From positions 372,001-436,000 of the forward strand of contig SADC01000021.1 in assembly GCA_004194705.1 (NCBI GenBank): a DNA stretch of 64,000 bases, given 5' to 3'. Position 1 is the first letter of the stretch. The number at the start of each line of letters is the position of its first letter. The translations under genes and the position numbers were made by a program. Source of the stretch: Ditylenchus dipsaci (Eukaryota > Nematoda > Chromadorea > Rhabditida > Anguinidae). Below the pieces are notes generated by a model that ran no database searches, had not been told where the DNA came from, and worked only from the letters and a program-made list of their open reading frames with translations. Below, piece after piece: positions 45,601 through 57,600 of this stretch.

Positions 45601-48600
45601 AGTCTCAACACGAATTCGGTGTCAGAAATTTGGGTTTCTCAAGTGAAATCAAAGGGTCAAAGTCAAGATTCAGGTCAAGATGATTTTAGATTTACTTTTG
45701 AACATCTGCTTAACACTCCAAAAGCTTTGTTTTGGCTCGGTTTTTCTCGCTCTGTCTAATAGTAACTACTTTTACTAAAAAAACGAGGTTTTCGCACTTT
45801 TTGTGCATGTTTTTTGTATGAACAATGTTTTTTGAAAAAATGGTGGTTTCTTTAAGCCAAAGATTTATCATTCGAATGTCATAAACTCCTCAACGATCTG
45901 TCATTAGAAAGCTCGTAATCTGCGCTTTCTTTTGCATATGAAATAAATTCGATCTATTAAAAAAATTGGCATCTTCTACCCCTTTGAAGTTGCATAGACA
46001 AAAATCGTGACTTGGCCGGTTCACATGGGCAGCTGACCACCATAGTGTGACTTTTCACCATCGTGTGTAGAGTGATATACAACTTTAAGACGCGTATTGT
46101 TTATTAGAAAAATGATTTACCAAAAAATGTTTGTATTAAGTACGACGCGAAAATTGCAAAAAGGTGTATTTGAGATTTTTTATAAAATTTTTAATTATAG
46201 ACTGAACTTCAATATTTTTTAAGAACACTTTACTTTCATATTAACAACTTCGGCGCAAGTGATAGCAAAACTGAACACATCCCCTTGTTTCGTACCAATA
46301 TTGTTGTTATCACGTATTAATTCTGGTGCTGTCCACATAAGGTCTTAATAGTTAAATTTTAAATTATTATGTATGATGTTATTTCATGGAAAAAAACCCT
46401 TAGGCTCCTGTTTTTCTTGGACACGTAAACACTTGAGGCCAAACTCGGACAACTTGACCTGCCACCTGTCATCAATCAAGCAGTTTGTAGATCGCAAATT
46501 ACCATGCCAGCCGATTACCGAAGAGTGCACAAATCGAAGACCCTGAATTTCATTCAACTGTGCGATTTTACACTAGTTAAATTAAACTACCTCACAAACA
46601 TCTCGTATGAGAGAGTAAATAAAAAAACCATCCATTGTTAAAGAGTTATTGCCCAAAATTACTTCCTAAATTTTTTGGGTCGTACTAATCAAATAAAAGA
46701 CCAACTGATAAAGATCCTCGAGAACAGTATCTGCAAAATGAAATATCGCAGATAAAAAAAAATTAGGTGCTTGAAAAACTGTGAAGCACTTGAATTCGAG
46801 CCTTAGCAGTCACTTTGCTTTGGTACCTCCAAAAGCAAAAAGTCAAATTTTTGGTCAAGACATTGCCATTTTTATTCATTTTTGACACAAAAATTGGCGA
46901 AAAATTAGACTGATTGGAGGCACAGGTTCAAATTAGCTGGAACTGTTTTAAATCTCACCTCCAAACACTCAAAACTTGTGCTCCGTCAATAGAAAGTCCA
47001 ATAAACCGATTGACATTGTCATTGTCTAACAAGCGCATCTGTAACAAAAAATTTTATTATTATTATTATTCAAAGATTATTAGTTCAATCTTGACACTAG
47101 TAAGACGCTAGCTAAAAGGTCACAACTTTTTCCTTTATTTTTAAGCTTTTTACGTTAAATTTGACATAGGTGTATTTTTAAGCTAACTTACAGTCCTCAT
47201 TTCTTCCATATTCTCAGCATTGAGTCGAGAAGAGACAGCATGCGTTATAGCAAACACCTTTTCCCACTTAAAACATACAGATCGGCGTTGCTATTGCTGT
47301 TCGAGTTACCTTTGACACTGTCAAAGGTAAACTTGGTTGAGGTGCTAAGGGCTCCAGACTGTAGGGAACGCATGCTTTCTAGGGCTTTATTCTGCAAAGA
47401 GTTTGCTATCTTTTAAATAAAATTTGCGTTTTTTGATAACAGAAATATTACTCTGTTAACAGGTTTGATCTAAAACTTGTAGACATGGAAATTAAATTAC
47501 CTAGTGAATAGGTCTTACCAAACTAGCAAAGGGAATTTGCCAAAGTTTGTTTTGTCTATCTTTCTCATCAATTCTTAATCTGAATGGAAAAAGTTAAGAT
47601 GAGAAAATCGACCCTAGTATCTTCCCCCCATACTTCACCGAAACAGTGATGTTTATCTACCGGACATATCTATCTACGTATCTACCGGACATACCTACCG
47701 GAACAGTCTTTTGTTCCGGCGGAACATAACAATCGGAACATCGATCAAATATTCTCATTCTGATCAAAATATGCTTAATTTTCATCTGTTAGAGTATCTA
47801 GGTAGCTCACATCAACCGGAACATCAATCAAAAGGGCATGTCCACGCTAATAAGATGTGGTGCCCGGTGGTTCAAAAATTTTTTCCTAAGCATTGAAGTT
47901 CTGTACGGATTTTTCAACTTGGTTCCTAACACGGTATACCACCGACTGGATACAAAAACTGACTGGATACACCGACTCGATACACTAGATTACTGAATTT
48001 TACCTAAGTGGTGGGATTGGATATGACAAAACATATTTTCAGCCTTACCAAACCATGGTTATTTACCGTATATCTTCTAAAAGGGCCCATGGGGCCTTAT
48101 TTTCAAGCCCTCTTTGGAGGTGGGGCTTTATTGGAAGGTGGGCCGTATTTTTTAATATAAAAATGACAAAAAATCAATTTTTTTAAATGACAAATATAAT
48201 TTGAAAAAGTAAAAGTCTTGAAACGCATAAAAATAAAATAGAATTTTGATTTTTTCGGCCACCAGTGAATTTACTTGATCTTTCTTTCTCTCAATATTTT
48301 CTGTTTTGCGTTGACAGAAGACCTCAGAAAATTATACGGAAGTTGTCGCCAGGTTCATAGTGCATGTGGAACAGCTACGCAAAAAGACAAAATTCAGCCA
48401 TGTTTTTCAGCCAAAATCCAGCCATTCAGCAAAAAATCAGCATTTTCTCTGGCAAGCGACTCTTGGTATGGGAAAGAACATTAAAATAAACTTTTCATTA
48501 GTCACAACTTCCGTAGGCTGGCCTACCTCAAGCCTAAGGGCTAAGCCTAAACTTGTTGTTCGCAAGGGTAGTTACAGCATTTTTTAAAGGTCGGATTTTT

Positions 48601-51600
48601 TGGGGTGGGGGGGGGGGGGGTGTATTCTATACTAGCGCCGAAATCTCCAAGGAAACCATCATTAAATCTTTCAAAGGTTGATTTTTCTTGTTTTTTTTTT
48701 CTGCTGAATTCTTTCCTTCCCTCTTAGCGTGTGCTCTAATTACTCTAACTAATGGCAAAGGGGATGAACAAATAATGTTTTTTAAACCTAAGTGATCTAT
48801 CGGGGTGAAAGAACTCAAGGTTCTTCGTGAAATCAGAGATCAAGAGAAACACAAGATGGGCGAAATGACTTCGAGAATCAGAAGCAATGTGAGTATAACC
48901 ACTTCACTCAATGTAAGTATAATCAACCCACTCGATATGACAACCACCCCACTTAAGTCTAATGTATCCCTATCGTGTGATCCCGCAATTGAAAGCTGAT
49001 GATGTTAGCTACACGATGGTGTTAAAATTTCTTAGTTTAGTACACAAAAAATTTTCTATTTTAATTTAAAAAAATTCGAATCACTTCGAAGATTTTCTAG
49101 AACTGACTAAAAGTGATTCAAGGCTATTTTAATAAAAATAGAAACATTTTAGTGTACTAAACTAAGAAATTTTCACACCAACGTGTAGCTAACATCCTCA
49201 GCTTTCAATCGTGGGGTCACACGAGGTCGTTACATTGGACTTAAGCGGGGTAGTTATAGTCATATTGAGTGTGGTGGTTATACTTACATTTAGCCTTTTG
49301 TTTGATGATTGAATTGTGTTTTTATTTATCCAATAAATTATGTTATAAATAACTTTGGATGTGATTAATTGTAAGAAAGTCGGTCATTATTAGAATGTGG
49401 GTCATTATTAGAATGTGGCGCCTTAATAGAAGGTGGGGCCTTATTAGAAGGTGGGGCCTTATTTTTCAATCCTTCTTTGGAGGTGGGGCCTTATTAGAAG
49501 GTGGGTCCTTATTAGAAGATATACGGTATACTATTCCCTTCAAGAATATCTGTAGCAGCTTTTTTTGACCATACTGTGATATTTTCGCCTTTCTATTTTG
49601 TGATAACAACTTAGGCGAAGCCTTAGGCTCAGGGTATGTCAGAGTACGTTAGGACGTGCTCAAACGTGTTTTTCGAACCATGAAAAGGTTCGTAAAACAT
49701 GTTTGAGTCCATCCTGATACAGAGTTGGCTATCCCGGGCCTGAACTTAGATCAAAAAATGTAAAATATCATGAATGGGGATTGAGACTGTATCCAGTCAA
49801 TGTATCCAGTCGGTGTATCCAGTCAGTTTTTGTATCCAGTCGTCAGGCGTTCCCTAACACAACTATACCTATAATGAAATTCTAGGCCCTTTTTTGGATA
49901 CAAGAACAAGAAGAAGATCAAGCCCGCAGCTATATCCGCCCGGCTCATATGATGAACGCGATTCAAGGAGACTCCCTCCTTTGGAAAAAATAAGTTTTTT
50001 TTGAAAGTTGTTCAAAATTGGAAAAATCTTCGATTTTGGCCATTTTTAAGAAAACCTATTTTTTCCAAAAGGCCATATCTTAACACTCAGATTTTCAAAA
50101 ATATTTCTGTGAAATTGTTATTGTAGCTCTTGTGACTTTTTCACGTTTAAAGTAGCTAAAATGCCCTTAGGACACCATTTTGGGCATTTTCGGGCCAGGG
50201 GGATTGTATACTTTAGCTGAAGCTAGTATAGAACAACCACACCACTCCCTTAATTTTTCCTTTTAAAACTTTAGTTAGAAATTCGAAATATCAGTCCTTA
50301 CCCTGGAAAAAGCGTAAGAAATTTTTAGTCCCGGCTTACAAACGCTGGGCTAAGTTTTGAGCCTAAACATGTTGTTCTGAAGGGTACTTACAGCGTTTTT
50401 GGGAGGATAAAATGTTGGTGGGAGGGAGGCAGCCTATACTAGCACCAAAAAACCAAATTGGCGCTCTATTGGTATGCGTTTTGGAGGAAAAATTAGAGCT
50501 TTTCACCTTGCCCTTTTTATCATTTCAGGGCTGACTTTACTGAATTTATTCATTAATTTTAAAATTAATTATATTTCTGTCCAGCTTTCGGCAATTTGAG
50601 ACATTACAAAGTTTTTCAAGGTTTATCCAAAAACAGTCTTATGACTATCAATAATGGTTTTGTTAATTATTATAGGTAAAGGAGAACCTACTCGAAGTTT
50701 TTGAAACACTTTTTTGTTTGTGCAAACTTACTTGATAACATAGTAAATGCCATAGAAAATTCCAAGCAGAATAAAAGCTCCTAGGGTTATGGCTGCCACC
50801 ATGTAGCCTTTATACTGTTCTAAATATTTTTTCAATTGGAAAAAAGCAATTCTTTTGTTTTTAAAAAGTTACGAAAGAAGTCGATGGGACATCCTTTGTT
50901 ATCAAAACCGCATCGCGGTGTTGACAAAGCTGAACTCCTCCATGGTTTGGTCCAGATAGCTGTCTCCGCAGAATTACGAACCCAGGAGCCGTTCTGAAGA
51001 GCCTACAGTTTAGTGATAACGGGAACGTATGGTAGTCAGGGTTGGCAAGGAGTGGCTTGTTGAAAAAACCTTTTGGTGTCCCAAGAAGGGTCATAACTTT
51101 TTTCATACGTCGATTTTTCAAATTCTGTAAACTCAGAACTACTCACCTCGCTAGAGTAATTGTTTGCTCGAGGTATACGTTATATATAACGTCAAAAACA
51201 TGATTTTCGCTTGGTCCCCTGTAGTTTGGATCCTGGAAGACGCTTTTTAGCGGCAAAAAAAGCTTTGCCTCTTTTTCGCTAGAATTTTTTTGTACTGAAA
51301 ATAAAAACTTTGGGTGAATAAAGAATCTTTCAGTGTCGAAAATAAGTCATTCGATGACAAAATTTAAAAACCAAGCCTGCCGTCAACAATAGCTCATAGA
51401 CTGGCGAAATGTGCCGATTTCTGGCATAAGAGGCTTTCACTAATCAGAGAAAATCAGTGAAAGCAGAAATAAAACAGTCAAATGATTTCAAAAACGATTT
51501 TCAAATTAAAATCTCTGGCGTGCCTGGTACCCGCCAATTTAAAATGCAGGAATTATTCCATCGGGCGCGAGCATGCCCCTTTAAAAAGGGCAAAAAAACT

Positions 51601-54600
51601 TGCCCTTTTTGCCCTGAAGGGCAATTTTTCGCCCTTTGGCAAATTGCCTTTTTAGGGCAAATTTTCCTTTTAGGGCATTTTTAAATTGCCCTTTTAAGGC
51701 AATTTGCCTAAGGGAAGTTTTATTTTTGGAGGTTTCAGTCTTTTATATGCAAACTGTTACCCGTGGTTACAATGTCATGTCGATGTCTATGTAATGTCGA
51801 AGGAAGAGGTATTTTTTCCTCCTCTTTTCAACTCCTAACACCAATTGTATTTAGGAAGAAAAGAGCAAAGTGCTGAGTCAGCCACTAGATCAAACCGACA
51901 AACAGGTCATTATCTACTGCGATGGTCATGAAATGGTGGAATTTTTGCAAGTTGATCTTCGTCGCAAGAAATTCAAAGTGTCAGTGGTGGTAATTTTTTG
52001 TCGTTAAATCGTTTTAAGCATTTTAACCATGAGTCTTAAGCACACTGGATGAACCGAGAGGAGCGCCAAATGAACGTTGCTGAATTTCTTCGAGCAGAGA
52101 CAAAAATCTTGATCACAACTAACATAATTGGAAGAGGATTAAACGTGCATTCAGTTTCGTTGGTTATCAATTATGACATGCCGCCTACTTTGGTGGACTA
52201 TGCTCACAGGTTTTTCTAAATATTTTTATTGCAATACATTTCAGAGGCCTAAAACTTCGGTTTTTAGGCTTTCTCATTTCGGTTCTCTCGGGAAGCGTAG
52301 CGGTGTTGTGATCAGTTTGGTTGCGACAGAAGATGATATGAGAGGAATAAGACAGCTGGAGCATTCTTACGACACTATTATTGAAAAACTTCCTGAAAGG
52401 ATTGAAAAACATTCTTATCTAGGATCCCTTTGATTCAACTTGCTTTGTCCTTGTCCTAGTGTGGTACGAAATAAAAACATTTATGGGCTGCTTTAGTTTG
52501 TAGGAGCTGGCGTCACTGTTTATTCGAGCCCATCCTAAGTGTGGTAAAATCCAAATCTTCCGAAAATTCGTCGCATGTTGCTAACTGTCCGCAGCAGTCA
52601 TTATGCACTGTCAACTGTTTCTTGACTTTTTAACCCTCATTCTTAGTTTCGATGGTGTAATTCTTCTTCTGCGCTCAATTGTGATTTATAGGAGCGTTAT
52701 GTTTTTATTCATGCATCGCTTCTCTCGCAGGGGGCTTAGAGTTGAGATGAGCACACCCACATACCTTACAGGGTGTCCCGGTATCACTCGCACATTTTTT
52801 AATTTGTCTTCAAACTGTTCAAATCCGCTAGGCTCATTAATTTTAATATCATTTTGAGATCCAGGATTCACCTGAAAAGCCGCTGATAGTTTGCTTTGAA
52901 GGACACTGTAAAGAGAGCAGATATACATAAGCCCCTAGGAAAAGAAGGAAGAGGTGGCGGCGTAGTGTAATGGTAGCACATCAGCCCAGCAAACTGAAAG
53001 CTGCAGGTTCGATTCCTGCCACCACCATTTTGCCTCTTCCTTCCTAAACTTTTCTGGTAGCAGCGAGTGGTTCAGCCAGAGGGAGGATGGTGAACAAAGT
53101 TCACAACGTAAAGTCTTATGATCTCTGGGGTCCACTGGGGTCTATGTATGTCTGCCCTGTCTAGGCCATAACCTGGGCTGCGAGGTGTCCCGCAGCAGAG
53201 CTGCGAGGTGTATCGCAGCAGTAGAAGAGATCCCTGGGGCTGCGAGCAGCATAACGGCAGCGAGATATCTCGCAGCGAGCTATGGTAGACTGAGGACAGT
53301 CTGGGAAAAATAGGGGGAGGTGTAAAGAGAGCAGATATACATAAGCCCCTAGGAAAAGAAGGAAGAGGTGGCGGCGTAGTGTAATGGTAGCACATCAGCC
53401 CGGCAAACTGAAAGCTGCAGGTTCGATTCCTGCCACCACCATTTTGCCTCTTCCTTCCTAAACTTTTCTATACTGACGTTTTCGTTCAATAAGTTGCAGA
53501 GTTTTGTCACATGGAAAGGATAAATCAAGGATGACTTTTCATTAGATAAGTTGTTCTTTGTGTTCGCCGTCTCTTGTTTCTCATTTTTAGACATCTTCAA
53601 GCGACGGTGTCTATTTCTGGTGTGTCACGTGTTCTTCATTTTCAAAATCCAAAAATTCTGGAGGTTTCCACGGGTAAGGATCCCGAAAATGGAAATCGAC
53701 CGGGCAATGCGCCACGTACACGATTTTTTTTTCGATGTGCGCGTAATTTCGGGACATCCTGTAAACACAAATCACTCGAAAGGGACTCTGAATGCATGAA
53801 AAAGCATGCATACCAGAGTTTATTTATGCAGTAGGCCCCAGTATTCAAAACTATGTTCAACCTTTTGGTTATCAACTTGTATTAGTACAGTTATTTTGGC
53901 CTAATGTACTTCGTTTCTGAAACAATAACACAGTCAAAAATAATGTACCAAAAATTACTGGGATAAAACAAGTGTCCTGCGCGCATTTAAACGTGTGAAA
54001 TTCTCGTTGTCGGCAACGGCTATGGTCTTTTATTTATGGAAATAAACCGATAATCGCGAAAATTTCAGTTTTGGGTACTTTCTTAACACTACGTGTCCAA
54101 TGACGCGGCAAAAGTCGCACTCACAGTCACACTTTTCCGCGTCATTGGACGCGTGGTGTAAAGGACCATGGTTTTTGCGCGCAGTGGCATGTGCAAAATT
54201 TGAATGGGCGGGGAACACTTCTCTTTCGTCCCAAACTGTACTTTTTGGAGTCATTTCGAACGACTCCAAAGAGTACAGTTTGGGACGACAGAGAAGTGTC
54301 CTCCGCCCAGTGGCGTACGCAGGAATTTCTGACGGGGGGGACACCAGGCCATTTATAAGCCATTTTACCTACACCGTTTTTTCAAATTTTCGATGCCATT
54401 TTACCTAAACCGTTTTGAAAAAAATCTGACAGGGGGGGGGCACGTGCAAGCTTGGAAAACATATTTTTTTAAATCAGCTTTACCTTATAAAATTAATTAG
54501 GAGACGCTTCCTAATTAATTTTGAACAGGGTTTACAAGAAAATTTGAAATGAAAACTCTCCTCCCAAGTAAACAAATGCCGTGAATCTCGACGATATATT

Positions 54601-57600
54601 CCAAGACTCTGCGGATAAAAACCCACCACTCCTTCATCGGTGACTTGAAAGGTGAGAAAAGCTTGCAAAGTGCCATTGTTATCGGAATAAGAGGACAAGA
54701 AATAGAGGGCATTGCGCACACCATCTCTGCCCATAGCTACTGTTCCACTCATCCCTATAAATTCTGTGAAATAAAGTGTTGTAAAAGGTCAAATGAGTAT
54801 AATAGTCGAACAGACCCTCAAATTGGAGATTGCTGCTTTTGGTTAGTATTTCTCCATTGCGGTAAGCACTTGGAGAGATACCTGACTGATTTACCTAAGC
54901 ATTTCGAAAATATTTAAACGTATTTTATATGGAATTCGTGGAAGAACTTAACCACTCTAGACAAAGCAAGCCCGTAGAGGTACATGGCATCGTGAAGTGT
55001 AGAAGCGTAGGGAGAAATCCGGAATTATAATCAAATCATTACTTTGTTCATCAAATGGACTTTCATCAAATGGATATGTAAAATATTAAAAATGGCTGAG
55101 GGGTATTTATTACTTTTATGGACCCTAGTAGCGAATACACAACACCCCAACCCCCCCCCCCCCCGCCCAACATATTTTTTTTCAAAATGCAGGTTTTAAC
55201 CATTTCTAAGCAATTCTTATGCGCTAAAACGACTAAAAAGGTGTTTTAGGGCATTTTCTGACCTAAAAAGTTGATTTTTGGGAAAAAAATTTTGACCAAA
55301 ATTCGACTTTTTGCCTTGGGAAGGAAAACCACCTTTTTAGGGTATTCTACTTCGTTTTGTCACTGGAGCTAGGCAAAAAGAGTCTCTACATGCATTTTAT
55401 GATCAAAAGTCTTGCTCGGAATTATGTCTAAGGTAAGTAAGTGCGCGCATCTCTAACCAACCAAGCCCCCTGCTACCCTTCGGGGGCGCAGGGGCTTGGT
55501 TGCTTGGGTTGAAATGTGCACACCCACATACCTTAGACACAAATCACTCGAAAGTGACTCTGGATGCATGAAAAAAACATGCATACCAGAGTTTCTTTAA
55601 GGGGTAGGCCCCAGCTAACAATTCGCAACTAGCGCCCTTTTATGCCATTTGTTTTGACTCTCTACTTTTAAATTTTATTTATTTTTAGCTGCTTGTTCCA
55701 TGTTTTTTGAATTTTTTAAAATTTTGGTTAAACTTCAGGCCTAGAAAACATGAGTGTTGTCTATTTCATTAACTTTTTTGTTAAAAAAATGCTACATCTT
55801 GGCCATGATTACAATCGAGGCAGTAGAAAGGCCAATCCTTCATTCGTTGCATAACTTCTAACGAGAAATTCTGGAAAGCGTCCACAGCATCACTGGTTGT
55901 GTCCACATGTAACAAAAAAGACTTGTTGGCTATTTTCAATGAGTCGGCGTCCCGACCGTCATTAGGAGTCAGTGTGCTTACCCACCAAGGAGTATCTTTT
56001 AGGCCATCTGGACAAATTATAATATATAATTTTGAAATGAAGCGACACTAAAATAACCGTTTCTCATGTCAGTGTCAGGAATTATGTACACATATTCCGA
56101 ATTATCCATCCCGGCCTCCTTAAATTTTTTTGTTATTGAGAGATTAAAAAGGGGTGGTAATTCTTTTTGTCCGTAGAATACTCGTTTTTACCCGCAGAAT
56201 ATTTTTTTTTGCCCGCAGATTTTGAATGCCCACAGATTTCTCTTTTTTGCCCGCAGAATATATTTTTTGCCCGTAGATTCGAAAATTTCGCGAAAATTCA
56301 AATTTTATGATCAGACAAAAACTTGGATTGTTCAGAATCCCTCCCAGAGTGGCCAAAAGCCGCTGAAAGTTGATTTTTTTGGGGTTTACCAAAGGGGGTA
56401 AACTTTTGGTGAATAATCGATTGCACGCATCAGAATACCACTATGATCGGCTCAATCACCCAGAACCCGACGCTCGACCATCCAGAACCACCTTAAACCA
56501 CTTTAAACTACTCCTAAACAGCATTAAACTATCCCGAACCAGTTTTAGGGTGGTTCTGGATGGTCAAGGGTGGGATTCTGAGCGATTGAGCCGATCATAG
56601 TGGTTATTATGATGCGTGCTATTGACTCTTCGCTAAAAGTTTGCCCCCTTTTGTATACCCCCAAAACCAACTTTCAACGGCTTTCGGCCACTGTGGGTGG
56701 GATTCTGAGCAGTATTGTTCCGGCGCCGGCGCTAGCGCCGGCGCTGCTCCGGGAAAAAACAGCGCCGGGCCGGCGCTCGGCGCCGGCGCTGGTGCCAATG
56801 AAAAATTTTGGTCGGCGCTGGCGCTGGCACCGGCGCTAAAAATTTTCGTCCCGGCGCTGGCCCCGGCGCTGTTTTTGAACGATTATGGCGCCGGCGCTGT
56901 TTCTAAAATTTAACAGCCTAGAATTGAGAAAGACAATTATTCTTAATTTTAAACTAAAACTAACTAAATTATCAGAACTTTTGTGCTGCAATTTCTTTCA
57001 TTTCTTTAAATATTTATTTATTTTCTTTAATTTTTAGTTTATTTTTGTAACATAACCAGGTTATCATATGCTATTGTTGAAAAAGTAATTCACACAACTT
57101 TTATTCTCACAAGACTAATATGGATTACCCATTCCTTCTGAATTTCCCTTTCTCTAATAACTCTACCTATATGGACTTATTTCTCAGCATAACGAAAATA
57201 CAGGGTGTTTCGAGAAATCCACAAGATTTTAAACGGTTATAACTTGTTTTCGAGACCGAATTTCTAATTTATGTTTCCTTCAACCATTTTCTCTTGACGG
57301 GCAATTCATTTGGTGTATAATGTCAAAAATACGGTTTTCGCTTGGTCCCTTTGTGGTCCTGGTCTGTGGGTGGCTCCTAGATGGCTTAAACCCGAAACAA
57401 CAGGGGACCAAGCGAAAATCATACTTTTGACATTATACATTAAACGAAATTGCCCATCAAGAGAAAACGAGGCAGGACTTCCTTTTACGGAGTCCTCCCA
57501 AAAGTGTGTTTTGACCACTTATTCGAGCTTTTCAGGTCGTAATTAGTCGAAAAAACATGTTTTCAGGATTGGGAAAGACATCTGCAAAAAAAAATTTTGG

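Larger units (their letters stand above)
52769..53761. mobile_element. Mariner-type MITE, CAGGGTGTCCC termini, carrying two tRNA-like units
   Basis: CAGGGTGTCCCGGTATCACT at the left and a mirrored GTAATTTCGGGACATCCTG at the right are flanked by TA (52767-52768 and 53762-53763). Removing the element rejoins CATACCT-TA-AACACAAATC, matching the intact CATACCTTAGACACAAATCA family, so the empty site can be read. Inside are a duplicated segment of about 140 nt (52905-53049 and 53318-53467) with tRNA-like sequences, and a GCGAGGTGTCCCGCAGCAGA-type stretch between them. No transposase remains. Confidence 0.7.

Noticed and set aside
48805..48999. 64-aa plus-strand frame with [13 protein letters not shown]
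   Set aside because: It is one arm of the palindrome inside 48064-49528; the other arm mirrors it.
53072..53600. Minus-strand open frames containing [13 protein letters not shown]
   Set aside because: These are antisense translations of the two tRNA-like units, a familiar annotation artefact.
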